Shown: piece after piece, positions 1-6,751 of the stretch | How the letters are laid out: each line of letters opens with the position of its first letter | Numbering within the stretch: the first letter of the stretch is position 1 | NCBI GenBank assembly: GCA_002700865.1 | Contig: PAFB01000083.1 | Span: 1 to 8,944 of the forward strand | DNA from: Rhodospirillaceae bacterium | GTDB taxonomy: Bacteria > Pseudomonadota > Alphaproteobacteria > UBA7985 | DNA: 8,944 nucleotides | Reading direction: 5' to 3' | The notes under the pieces: model-generated | Databases searched by the model: none | Seen by the model: only the letters and a program-made list of their open reading frames with translations | What the model was told of the DNA's origin: nothing | Program-made: the position numbers and the translations under genes

Positions 1-103
1 CGAACCGGTCCACCGGAACCAAAGGCAATGCCAGAACGGCCGCAACAGCCAGCACCAGTAGGAGCAGCAGCGCAAAAGCAAATAGGGAAAGCACTCGTCC
101 CAT
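1..103 (-). CDS. N-terminal fragment of a membrane-anchored or exported protein, possibly AsmA-like
   Basis: Only the first 34 codons are inside the window; the gene runs off the left edge. The peptide starts MGRVLSLF and continues as an almost unbroken run of Leu, Ala and Val (about residues 4-27), ending in PLVPVDRF. This is a single N-terminal transmembrane anchor or uncleaved signal with a positive charge just before it. The ATG at 103 has an AGG seven bases upstream on the minus strand. An in-frame ATG at 124 would add seven residues and has a poorer ribosome site. A short positive N-terminus, one hydrophobic helix and then a V-D-R/N-x motif recall AsmA-family envelope proteins, but 34 residues cannot prove this. 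It lies 145 nt downstream of gloA on the same strand, so it could be co-transcribed; I see no terminator between them. Confidence 0.55.
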   Translation of the reverse strand, partial: MGRVLSLFAFALLLLLVLAVAAVLALPLVPVDRF

Positions 104-248
104 GGTCGTACCTAAGCCATCCATCCTGCAAGTTTTGGGCGATCAAAGCCAGTCGACTTCACGCAAAGTAGCAAATCAAGCCAGTTCTTCAAAGTGGGGC
201 TCCCCGTCGCCGTGGTGCCTCCAGCATGCAACCGGTTCCGAGCCGCCC

Positions 249-668
249 TTACCAACTGCCCGTATTCTCCATGCTGGCCCAAGGCTCTGCCGGCTCCAAA
301 GAGTCGCCATCTTGCAGCAGCTCAACAGAAATACCGTCAGGAGACTTGATGAAGGCCATGCGGCCGTCGCGAGGAGGGCGGTGGATTGTGTAGCCCATGC
401 CCTGCAAGTGGGCGCACAGATCGTAAATATTTTCGGTTGAATAGGCCAGATGGCCAAAATTGCGGCCACCCTGATAATCTTCAGGATCCCAGTTGTACGT
501 CAGCTCGACGGGGCATTCTTCCTGCCCCTCAGGGGCCAGAAAGACCAAAGTGAAACGACCGCCTTCGTTCTCATAGCGGCGGGTTTCCTTCAAACCCAGG
601 CCATCACAGTAAAAGCGCTTGCTCTCTTCGATGTCCTTAACCCGAACCATTGTATGCAGATACCGCAT
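249..668 (-). CDS. gloA: Lactoylglutathione lyase (glyoxalase I), VOC superfamily
   Basis: This 139-residue protein fits the metal-dependent glyoxalase I family, which turns the methylglyoxal-glutathione hemithioacetal into S-lactoylglutathione in the cytoplasm. The start MRYLHTMVRV matches the bacterial GloA N-terminus closely. The four expected metal ligands are visible: His5, Glu55 in VELTYNW, His73 in FGHLAYS, and Glu116 in the C-terminal VELLQ. The two halves (about 1-65 and 70-120) are the paired beta-alpha-beta-beta-beta modules of the VOC fold. The length is usual; the tail after residue 120 is short and rich in Glu, Pro and Trp. I chose the ATG at 668 because it has GAGGAA nine bases upstream and aligns with family N-termini; a longer in-frame start at 734 would begin inside the T-tract of the upstream terminator. 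The gene follows the rpoH terminator, so it should have its own promoter within 669-732, but I see no clear -35/-10 pair there. Confidence 0.87.
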   Translation of the reverse strand: MRYLHTMVRVKDIEESKRFYCDGLGLKETRRYENEGGRFTLVFLAPEGQEECPVELTYNWDPEDYQGGRNFGHLAYSTENIYDLCAHLQGMGYTIHRPPRDGRMAFIKSPDGISVELLQDGDSLEPAEPWASMENTGSW

Positions 669-675
669 TTGCCCA

Positions 676-681
676 TTCCTC
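676..681 (-). promoter_or_regulatory. Ribosome binding site that fixes the gloA start
   Basis: GAGGAA on the minus strand, its last base seven and its GAGG core nine bases before the ATG at 668. It supports this start over the upstream in-frame start at 734. Confidence 0.6.
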
Positions 682-732
682 AAAGCGTATAGTCGTTGAT
701 CGTTGACCTTACACTTGGGCTTTGTTTTCGGC

Positions 733-773
733 AAAAAAAAGCCCCGCCGGATGGAGATGGGTATCCGGCGGGG
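733..773 (-). terminator. Rho-independent terminator of rpoH
   Basis: There is a perfect 11-bp inverted repeat, 742-752 (CCCCGCCGGAT) against 763-773, with a 10-nt loop. On the minus strand the stem is followed by GC and then eight T residues (740-733). Polarity and position, about 100 nt past the rpoH stop, make it the end of the rpoH transcript and isolate gloA from it. Confidence 0.93.
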
Positions 774-869
774 TCAAGTTTCGCTGCTCAGTTGGGGTGC
801 GAGCTGCGAGGGGTTGGAGAAGAGAATGAAAAAGCCCCTGAAAGCGGCTCCATCCTTAGTAGTCATCGT

Positions 870-1766
870 CTAAGCAACGGCCATAGGTAGCCGCTGCTCT
901 TTGGCCATAGAGACCATCTTCTGCTGCAGTTTTTCGAAGGCGCGAACTTCGATCTGCCGCACTCGCTCACGCGAGATATTGTAGACCTTGGCGAGGTCTT
1001 CGAGCGTCGTTGGATCTTCAGCCAAACGCCGCTCCGTAATGATGTGCTTCTCGCGATCATTGAGGTCGGCCATTGCCTCCTCAAGCAGTGCGTGACGCTT
1101 CTGAAACTCATCGCTTTCCACCAGCGAAGCTTCCTGCGAGGTCTGCTCGTCATCGACAAGCCAATCCTGCCATTCACCTTCGCTATCGACCCGGAGCGGC
1201 GCGTTCAACGAGTGATCCGCGCCCGCCATCCGGCGGTTCATGTTCACGACCTCTTCTTCTGGTACATCCAGATGGGTCGCGATTTTCTTGACGTGCTCGG
1301 GGGAAAGGTCCCCGTCTTCAATTGCCTGCATCTGGCCTTTCAGCTTTCGCAGGTTAAAGAACAGCTTCTTCTGCGCTGCCGTTGTTCCCATTTTGACCAG
1401 CGACCATGATCGCAGGATGTATTCCTGGATCGACGCGCGGATCCACCACATGGCGTAAGTGGCCAGGCGGAACCCCTTGTCGGGGTCAAAGCGTTTCACG
1501 GCCTGCATCATGCCGACATTGCCTTCGGAGATCAGCTCCGAAACCGGCAGACCGTAGCCACGGTAACCCATGGCGATTTTTGCAACGAGGCGGAGGTGTG
1601 AAGTCACCATCTTGTGGGCGGCATGCGTATCTTCGCGCTCAGCCCATGCCTTCGCCAGCATGAATTCTTCATCAGCGGACAACATCGGAAACTTCCGGAT
1701 TTCATCGAGGTAACGAGACAGGTTGCCTTCGCCACTTAAACTCGGGATCGATGCTACGTTCGCCAT
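870..1766 (-). CDS. rpoH: RNA polymerase heat-shock sigma factor RpoH (sigma-32)
   Basis: This 298-residue group 3-type sigma-70 factor directs RNA polymerase to heat-shock promoters. Region 2 runs from about residue 50 to 120 and holds the core-binding and -10 recognition stretch (ELISEGNVGMMQAVKRFD, then FRLATYAMWWIRASIQEYI). Directly after it comes the RpoH-specific box QKKLFFNLR (residues 132-140), which separates RpoH from housekeeping sigma factors. Region 4 with its helix-turn-helix is at about 252-282 (TTLEDLA, then ISRERVRQIE). Length is normal and nothing is missing. The ATG at 1766 has AGGAG eight bases upstream. The gene lies 235 nt downstream of rluD on the same strand, an order common in Alphaproteobacteria, and ends at a strong terminator. 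The long leader suggests its own promoter; a candidate RpoH-type promoter there would give self-activation, as described for Caulobacter rpoH. Confidence 0.97.
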   Translation of the reverse strand: MANVASIPSLSGEGNLSRYLDEIRKFPMLSADEEFMLAKAWAEREDTHAAHKMVTSHLRLVAKIAMGYRGYGLPVSELISEGNVGMMQAVKRFDPDKGFRLATYAMWWIRASIQEYILRSWSLVKMGTTAAQKKLFFNLRKLKGQMQAIEDGDLSPEHVKKIATHLDVPEEEVVNMNRRMAGADHSLNAPLRVDSEGEWQDWLVDDEQTSQEASLVESDEFQKRHALLEEAMADLNDREKHIITERRLAEDPTTLEDLAKVYNISRERVRQIEVRAFEKLQQKMVSMAKEQRLPMAVA

Positions 1767-1883
1767 AGTGCTATCTCCTATAGTTGCTCCGCCGACTGCT
1801 CAATCGCGCAACAGTTGGTGTGCTGTTGCAAATCAGACACGGGCTCTTTGTTTTTCATCGCGTTCTGCGTTTTGTTGTTGTTA

Positions 1884-1912
1884 AGAAAAGCATTCCAGAA
1901 GGCGATTTCAAG
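1884..1912 (-). promoter_or_regulatory. Candidate RpoH (sigma-32) promoter upstream of rpoH
   Basis: On the minus strand CTTGA (1912-1908) is followed by exactly 17 bases and then CTTTTCT (1890-1884). The alphaproteobacterial heat-shock consensus is about CTTGA-N17-CYTATNT, so only one defined -10 base differs. Transcription would start near 1877 and leave a leader of about 110 nt before the rpoH ATG. The match is by eye and may be chance. Confidence 0.45.
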
Positions 1913-1985
1913 GCACGCAGATGCGAAACTGTGATTAAAATGCATTAAATCGTCGTCACAGACGCGTTACCGTCCATAATGTTTA

Positions 1986-2000
1986 GAACAAAATTAGAAC
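1986..2000. promoter_or_regulatory. Candidate LexA (SOS) box, GAAC-N7-GAAC
   Basis: GAAC at 1986-1989 and GAAC at 1997-2000 are separated by seven bases; on the minus strand this reads GTTC-N7-GTTC, the known alphaproteobacterial LexA operator. It is also a direct repeat of GTTCTAA with an 11-bp period. It lies just past the rluD stop codon, 220 nt before the rpoH ATG. About a quarter of windows this size would hold such a match by chance, so confidence is low. Confidence 0.3.
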
Positions 2001-2001
2001 A

Positions 2002-2982
2002 TTAGTGGCTTAATGCGTCAACCAGATTTTCCATGTCTTCAGGAAGCTCGCTTTCAAAGCGCACGAAGTCATTTGTCATCGGGTGTACGAATCCGAGAAC
2101 TGCCGCATGCAGCGCTTGTCGGGAGAAACCTGTGATGGCTTTTTGCTGCTCCTCACTGAAGCGACTCTTGCGGGCGGGAGAGGCTCGGCCATAGACAGGA
2201 TCGCCAATCAGGGAGTGACCAATGGCACTCATATGTACCCTGATCTGATGAGTCCGCCCGGTCTCCAACGTGCACGCCACCAGCGAAGCACCCAGACCCA
2301 GATGCTTGAGAACCTGATAGTGCGTCACAGCTTCTTTGCCGTGCTTGAGATCGACAGCCATTTTCTTGCGGTTCATCCGGTCTCGTCCAATCGCCCCTTC
2401 AACCACCCCGGTTGTCGGACTGGGCGCGCCCCAGAGAACGGCTTGATAGGTGCGCTCAAGGTCATGCTTGGCGAACAGCGCCGACAGGCCCTCGTGCGCG
2501 GCCTGATGCTTGGCCGCCACCATGACGCCGCTGGTGTCCTTATCCAGCCGATGCACGATGCCGGGCCGCCGCTCGCCACCAATACCCAGCAAGCCATCGC
2601 CGCAATGATGCAGCAAAGCGTTAACCAGCGTGCCATCCGGATGGCCCGGCGCAGGATGCGCAACCATCCCCGCGGCTTTATTGACGATGATCAAGTGTTC
2701 ATCCTCGAACAGGACTTCCAGCGGCAAATCCTGCGGCAACAGGTCGACCGATACCGCGGCGGGTACGTGCATACTGACCGAAGACCCTGCGGTCTTGACC
2801 CGATGCGCCGGCGCTTTGACGGGGCTGTCATCAATCATCACCTTGCCATCAACGATCAGCGCTTTGATACGACTGCGGGAGATGTCCGGGTAGTGCTTGG
2901 CCAGCAGGTGATCGAGGCGCTTGCCCTGTTCTTCCTCCGCCACCAACAGTGTCAGTTTGGCGCTATCGTCAAGATCATCCAC
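2002..2982 (-). CDS. rluD: Ribosomal large subunit pseudouridine synthase, RluA family (RluD-type)
   Basis: This 326-residue enzyme converts specific uridines of 23S rRNA (helix 69 in the E. coli RluD case) to pseudouridine. An N-terminal S4 RNA-binding domain (about 18-75, GKRLDHLLAKHYPDISRSRIK) is followed by the RluA-type catalytic domain. The active-site motif HRLDKDTSG lies at 144-152, with catalytic Asp147. Other family marks are NKAAGMVAHP (101-110), a TGRTHQIRVHM motif and a GDPVYG motif. The length matches RluD. The start is a GTG at 2982; the upstream frame is closed five bases before it by TAA. Its ribosome site is weak, with AGGG about 11 bases away. It is divergent from the threonine aldolase with only 46 nt between the starts, so the two promoters must overlap or lie inside the neighbouring coding regions. 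The exact rRNA target (RluD, RluC or RluA-like) cannot be proven from sequence, but the S4 domain and position beside rpoH favour RluD. Confidence 0.93.
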   Translation of the reverse strand: MDDLDDSAKLTLLVAEEEQGKRLDHLLAKHYPDISRSRIKALIVDGKVMIDDSPVKAPAHRVKTAGSSVSMHVPAAVSVDLLPQDLPLEVLFEDEHLIIVNKAAGMVAHPAPGHPDGTLVNALLHHCGDGLLGIGGERRPGIVHRLDKDTSGVMVAAKHQAAHEGLSALFAKHDLERTYQAVLWGAPSPTTGVVEGAIGRDRMNRKKMAVDLKHGKEAVTHYQVLKHLGLGASLVACTLETGRTHQIRVHMSAIGHSLIGDPVYGRASPARKSRFSEEQQKAITGFSRQALHAAVLGFVHPMTNDFVRFESELPEDMENLVDALSH

Positions 2983-3028
2983 GGGTTAGATTTCCCTATC
3001 ATTCAAACTTTGGGTCTTTGGCTTAACC

Positions 3029-4051
3029 ATGAACTTCGCCTCCGACAATGTTGCAGGGGCTCACCCTGCTCTGCTTCAGGCACTCGCCGACATTAATGAT
3101 GAAACGCTTGGCTCTTACGGCGAAGACCGCTTCAACGCGCAAGTCGAACAGGAATGCCGACGCATCTTTGAACATGACACGCTCAAGACCATTCTGGTCG
3201 CGACCGGGTCCGGAGCCAATGCCCTGGCTCTGGCAACCATGACACCGGCTTGGGGCGCGATCTATTGCCATCGAACGTCGCACATTGTCGTCGATGAGGC
3301 CAATGCCGTGCAAGCCGCCACCGGCGGTGCCGCCTTGCTTGCACTGCCGGGGGACAACGGCAAGATTGATCCGGAGGCGCTGCGCGGGGCCATTTTCGGC
3401 AAAGGCGTCATCCACCACCCGCAACCCGCCGCGCTATCGCTGACCCAGATGAATGAATACGGCGTCGCCTATACGCTCGATGAACTCAGCGAACTCACCG
3501 CTATCGCGCAGGAGCACGGTCTGAAGATTCACATGGACGGCGCACGCTTTGGCAACGCTATTGTGGGTCTGAACGTTTCACCGGCTGATATGACCTGGCG
3601 GCTGGGTGTTGATATGCTGGTATTCGGCGCGACCAAGAATGGGGCTCTGGCGGGCGAAATCCTTGTTTGCTTTGACCCCTCAGTCGTTGAGGAACTGGAA
3701 TTCCGACGCAAGCGGGCCGGGCAACTGTTTTCCAAAATGCGCACGCTTTCCGCGCCCCTTGCGGCTTACTTGCGCGATGGCTTGTGGCTCGATAACGCCC
3801 GCCATGCGAACGCCATGGCGCAAAAACTGGCAGAGGGATTATCGTCAGCTGATGGGATTGAACTGTGCCGCCAACCGTCGGGCAACCAGCTGTTTATGGC
3901 CATGGACCCGGCGATGAAGGCCAAACTGCTCGACGCTGGCGCCTATTTCCACGACTGGCCCGACGATGGGCCCACCGCTGTTCGAATGGTCACAGCCTTT
4001 AACACGTTGGAGGCCGACGTAGACGCCGTGATCGCTGCCGCTTGCGGTTAA
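3029..4051 (+). CDS. Low-specificity L-threonine aldolase (PLP-dependent)
   Basis: This 340-residue fold-type I PLP enzyme is predicted to cleave L-threonine or allo-threonine to glycine and acetaldehyde in the cytoplasm. The N-terminal FASDNVAGAHP and SYGEDRFNAQVE stretches are typical of the family. GSGANALAL (60-68) binds the cofactor phosphate, His84 lies in the HRTSHI segment expected to stack on PLP, HMDGARFGNA (168-177) contributes Asp170 and Arg173, and the Schiff-base lysine is Lys203 in GATKNGA. The length is normal. The ATG at 3029 lacks a good Shine-Dalgarno sequence. A TATCAT hexamer at 2997-3002 could be a -10 box, but I see no matching -35. The stop codon overlaps the stop of the convergent lipoprotein gene. 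Related beta-eliminating enzymes such as phenylserine aldolase share these motifs, so the substrate is inferred. Confidence 0.9.
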   Translation: MNFASDNVAGAHPALLQALADINDETLGSYGEDRFNAQVEQECRRIFEHDTLKTILVATGSGANALALATMTPAWGAIYCHRTSHIVVDEANAVQAATGGAALLALPGDNGKIDPEALRGAIFGKGVIHHPQPAALSLTQMNEYGVAYTLDELSELTAIAQEHGLKIHMDGARFGNAIVGLNVSPADMTWRLGVDMLVFGATKNGALAGEILVCFDPSVVEELEFRRKRAGQLFSKMRTLSAPLAAYLRDGLWLDNARHANAMAQKLAEGLSSADGIELCRQPSGNQLFMAMDPAMKAKLLDAGAYFHDWPDDGPTAVRMVTAFNTLEADVDAVIAAACG

Positions 4052-4926
4052 TGCAAGCGACCCTTGTCGGTCAGATAGTCCTGCGCCTCCATCACCATTC
4101 CACGACGGATCAGGGTCGGATCGACAGCGTAGTCTGACCCCATCTCGTAGCGCGCCATCGCCTGATAAAGCCGCTGCGCGCGGGTGTAGTGCAGCAGACC
4201 CGCTGTGTCGAACAGGCCAATATCCTGATCAATCGAATAAGCCCCAACCGCCTTAGCCAAGGCCGTAGCGTAGGTCAGACTGTCATTGAAACCGCGTGGA
4301 CAATACAGAACAGGGGTTTCGCAAGCAGAGGTTCGAGCGCGATAGAAGGCGCTTCCCGGCTGAGATTCCGTGTAGGCGACAGTTTTGCCGTCCATGGAAC
4401 CGCGCGTCCACGCTTTGGGAATGGTCGTCCCCGCCGTTACCGGGCAATAGCTCAGCGTCCCAATACAATCGCTTGGTGGCGCATAGCGCATGGCCAGCTG
4501 TCGCGGTGTGATGATTTCATGCATGAAGCGGTAGTTCCGCATGAGGCGCGCAAATGCGCGGGCGGAGTAGACGGGATCAGCAAAGATAGCGTGGCCAGAG
4601 TTGTCTTCACCAACCTGCCCCCGCCAGCGCTCCGTCGGCGGGGTTTTGACGCACCAATAGTTGTTCTGACGAATGCACCGACGACCGGGAGCGGCAAGCT
4701 CTTCCGGGGTCATTTCCAGCCTTTCCCACGCCGGTCCTGCCTGACGGTACAAACCATAGGGTCGCACTTTTTCCAGACTCGCAGCCCGCTGCGCCATGGC
4801 AAATTCAGTTACGCGGATTTTTTCACTCGGCTCGTCCTGCCGCGAACACGCTGCAAATGCCAGCAACACGCCAACAGCCAAACCATGACGCACCACAGCG
4901 CCAACATTCCGGCCAAAGGAAATCAT
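4048..4926 (-). CDS. Predicted lipoprotein with three cysteine pairs and a core like phage structural protein P5
   Basis: I do not recognise this 292-residue protein as a named family with certainty. It opens with a basic stretch, a hydrophobic run and LLAFAAC, so Cys27 is a likely lipidation site, although Phe at -3 is not ideal. The mature part has six more cysteines in three close pairs: 84/92, 154/161 and 202/209. That spacing suggests three disulfides and a place in the periplasm or outer membrane. The core has WRGQ (101-104), D108, a G-x-A-I-F-A-D-P segment (111-118), an RAFARLMRNY helix, RYAPP (147-151) and, near the end, AMARYEMG (256-263). In that order these recall the small phage proteins annotated 'structural protein P5' (W-x-GQ, F-D-x-P, RYAPP-x-x-x-DT, AM-x-x-EnG). 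This is my recollection, not a search result. The ATG at 4926 has GGGAG seven bases upstream; a TTG at 4932 is too close to that site. Function unknown. Confidence 0.8.
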   Translation of the reverse strand: MISFGRNVGAVVRHGLAVGVLLAFAACSRQDEPSEKIRVTEFAMAQRAASLEKVRPYGLYRQAGPAWERLEMTPEELAAPGRRCIRQNNYWCVKTPPTERWRGQVGEDNSGHAIFADPVYSARAFARLMRNYRFMHEIITPRQLAMRYAPPSDCIGTLSYCPVTAGTTIPKAWTRGSMDGKTVAYTESQPGSAFYRARTSACETPVLYCPRGFNDSLTYATALAKAVGAYSIDQDIGLFDTAGLLHYTRAQRLYQAMARYEMGSDYAVDPTLIRRGMVMEAQDYLTDKGRLH

Positions 4927-4933
4927 GGCCAAA

Positions 4934-4938
4934 CTCCC
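4934..4938 (-). promoter_or_regulatory. Ribosome binding site that fixes the lipoprotein start
   Basis: GGGAG on the minus strand, seven bases before the ATG at 4926. It leaves only one base before the alternative TTG at 4932, which is too close. Confidence 0.6.
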
Positions 4939-5062
4939 GTCTTAAAAATCGCGTTGCCCTCTCGAAAAAGCCGAGGACCGCCTGAACTTGTGCCTGTGAA
5001 AACCGGTGAAACAATTGCACCTTCACGACGAATCAAAGGCTCGATCGCAAATTGTGGTTTTC

Positions 5063-5083
5063 ATACGAGCTTCATCGTATAAT
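5063..5083 (+). promoter_or_regulatory. Candidate promoter -10 box (TATAAT) with overlapping dyad, upstream of the FAD oxidoreductase
   Basis: An exact TATAAT lies at 5078-5083 on the plus strand. Transcription would start near 5090 and give a leader of about 70 nt before the ATG at 5163. The best -35 candidate, TTGTGG at 5052-5057, is 20 bases away, which is long, so the promoter may need an activator. The inverted repeat ATACGA (5063-5068) and TCGTAT (5075-5080), with a 6-nt centre, covers the spacer and the first half of the -10 box, where a repressor or activator could act. Confidence 0.4.
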
Positions 5084-5162
5084 ATTTCGAGTCACTTGTG
5101 AATTTCTTTTGTTATAGCGCTGAAAAATAAACGTTTTGATGCGCTTTGGTGGATGGGAACCT

Positions 5163-6176
5163 ATGGCTGCAACCCAAAACACATCGCTGGCTGTCATTGG
5201 CGCAGGCATTTCCGGCCTGACCGCTGCCCGCCAGTGCCAGAATGCTGGCCTTGCCGTTACCGTCTACGACAAGGGACGCGGCGTTGGTGGACGCTGCGCA
5301 ACCCGGCGTCGGGATGATCTTGCCTTTGACCACGGCGCACAGCTCATTGGTGCCAGCGATGGTGATTTTCGCGGTGTGCTGCGCAAGTGGATGATCGCCA
5401 CAGCGGCGCAGCGCTGGAAGGGAAGGTTTCAAGGCTTACCCGCTGGCATCACTCCCTTTGTCGGAGCGCCCGGCATGAGTGCGCTGCCCAAGCAGCTTGC
5501 TCAGGGACTCAACGTCTATTTGCCTGTCGAAATCACCGAAATTGTACCCCAGCCCGATGGTCAGTGGAGTCTGGTCGATGGCGAAGGGCGGCTACTGGGA
5601 ACCTATGATGCTGTTCTGTTGACGTGCCCGCCGGCGCAGGCAGAACGTCTGGCCGGTGGATTTCTGGGCGAGGCCTTTGACCGGCCTGTTCGCATGCGTG
5701 CCGTATGGACTGTCATGGTCGCATTTCAGCGGCCCTTAGCGGCGGCGCTGGACGGATTAGTGCTGGATGGCGAGCCCTTGGAATGGGCCGCCCGCAACAA
5801 CAGCAAGCCGCAGCGGGAAGAGCGGCCAGAAAGCTGGGTGCTGCATGCGAGCGCGGACATCAGCGAGACCTTCATCAACCATCCACGCGAAGACGTCATC
5901 GGCGACCTACTGGCCGCATTTGAATACGAGATGAACGAACCCCTCCCCCCACAAATCGACGCGAGCGCCCATCGCTGGCTCTACGCAAACGCGGAACCAA
6001 CCGAAGCCGCGGTGCCGTCATCGGGTGAACCCGGCTTATTTGACCCTGAAACGGCCTTGGCTCTTGCCGGTGATTGGCTCAATCCGCCTGTATCAAAATT
6101 CTACGGTATCCAGTCTGCGTGGCAGTCGGGGATGGATGTGTCGCGGCGACTAAGCGCGTGGGCCAAGGCGCGTTAG
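5163..6176 (+). CDS. Renalase-like FAD-dependent NAD(P)H oxidoreductase
   Basis: This 337-residue flavoprotein of the amine-oxidase/renalase group has an N-terminal Rossmann motif GAGISG (13-18) for the FAD ADP moiety. An acidic residue ends the second strand (Asp36 in VYDKGRGVGGR), and the family-typical GVGGRCATRR (40-49) and FDHGAQ (55-60) follow. The C-terminal AGDWL and a segment ending in WQSGMDVSRRL form the second FAD-contact region. Bacterial renalase-like enzymes are thought to oxidise off-target dihydro-NAD(P) isomers, but the substrate here is inferred. There is no signal peptide, so it should be cytoplasmic. I prefer the ATG at 5163, with GGTGGA and GGGA just upstream, over the ATG at 5139, which has no ribosome site. 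It is divergent from the lipoprotein gene and ends 6 nt from the stop of the convergent SCO gene, too little space for a terminator. Confidence 0.85.
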   Translation: MAATQNTSLAVIGAGISGLTAARQCQNAGLAVTVYDKGRGVGGRCATRRRDDLAFDHGAQLIGASDGDFRGVLRKWMIATAAQRWKGRFQGLPAGITPFVGAPGMSALPKQLAQGLNVYLPVEITEIVPQPDGQWSLVDGEGRLLGTYDAVLLTCPPAQAERLAGGFLGEAFDRPVRMRAVWTVMVAFQRPLAAALDGLVLDGEPLEWAARNNSKPQREERPESWVLHASADISETFINHPREDVIGDLLAAFEYEMNEPLPPQIDASAHRWLYANAEPTEAAVPSSGEPGLFDPETALALAGDWLNPPVSKFYGIQSAWQSGMDVSRRLSAWAKAR

Positions 6177-6182
6177 CCGTCT

Positions 6183-6749
6183 TCAAAAGCGAGCATTTAT
6201 CGAGGTTGCAATGGCCGTGGGCGACGTGCCGTTCCTGAACACCTCGACCACCTGATGCTCCTCATCGGTTAGAAACACGAGCGTGGTGTGATCGAGCAGA
6301 TAGTCGCTGAATTCATCCGTATCGTGACGCGCAGAGTAGATCGCCCAATCTGCCTTTACAGCCTCGATTTGCGCAGCAGAGCCGGTAAATCCGTGGAGGT
6401 CAGGGGAAAACATATCGGTATAGGCCTTCAACTCAGCCGCAGTGTCCCGCGCCGGGTCCACGCTGACAAAGATCAACGCTTCGTCCGCATTCGTGGCTTC
6501 GCTGGCCGTCACCATATCCAAGAGGGTCGTTGGACAGACATCCGGGCAATAGGTGTATCCGAAATAAAGCAGCAGGGGGCGGCCAGCGAAGGCTTGAGCG
6601 GTATCCAGCCAATCCCCGCTCTCATGGATCAGGGCAAAGTCACCGCCGATTTGCATGGGGCCACGGGCCGGTGGCGCGGGCCAGAAGGCGTAGCCGACGG
6701 CAAAACCACAAGCCACAATCACAGCCAAAGCGCCGCCAATAACCCTCAT
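6183..6749 (-). CDS. SCO1/SenC family copper protein (cytochrome c oxidase assembly)
   Basis: This 188-residue thioredoxin-fold protein is anchored by an N-terminal hydrophobic helix (about 4-22), with the domain in the periplasm. The copper and redox motif YCPDVCPTT gives Cys68 and Cys72 (C-x3-C), and His154 in LLDHTT is the distal copper ligand; all three are present. FVSVDPARDT (94-103) is another hallmark. SCO proteins deliver copper or reduce thiols for the CuA site of cytochrome c oxidase. The ATG at 6749 starts two bases after the TAG of the upstream gene (TAG-GA-ATG). The AGGA within that junction is too close to act as its own ribosome site, so translation is probably coupled to the upstream gene. 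No cox genes are nearby, so the link to the oxidase comes from the family. Confidence 0.92.
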   Translation of the reverse strand: MRVIGGALAVIVACGFAVGYAFWPAPPARGPMQIGGDFALIHESGDWLDTAQAFAGRPLLLYFGYTYCPDVCPTTLLDMVTASEATNADEALIFVSVDPARDTAAELKAYTDMFSPDLHGFTGSAAQIEAVKADWAIYSARHDTDEFSDYLLDHTTLVFLTDEEHQVVEVFRNGTSPTAIATSINARF

Positions 6750-6751
6750 TC

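Noticed and set aside
693..706. Tandem 7-bp repeat (TCGTTGA twice) upstream of gloA
   Set aside because: Only two short copies; no link to a known site, easily chance.
829..849. Small hairpin followed by five T residues on the minus strand, just after the rpoH stop
   Set aside because: The stem is only four base pairs plus a mismatch; the strong terminator at 733-773 explains the transcript end.
1935..1948. TTAA-N6-TTAA resembling a CtrA binding site upstream of rpoH
   Set aside because: The CtrA consensus needs seven bases between the half-sites; here there are six.
2083..3096. Long plus-strand open frame (337 codons) opposite rluD
   Set aside because: It lies antisense to a clear RluD gene and shows no domain-like pattern; long antisense frames are common in GC-rich coding DNA.
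4823..5026. Open frame of 67 codons on the minus strand crossing the lipoprotein start
   Set aside because: Out of frame with the supported lipoprotein, no ribosome site and no family features; a shadow frame.
4189..5082. Long plus-strand open frame (297 codons) opposite the lipoprotein
   Set aside because: The minus-strand frame has a signal peptide, good ribosome site and patterned cysteines; the plus frame reads as low-order Arg/Ser/Pro-rich sequence.
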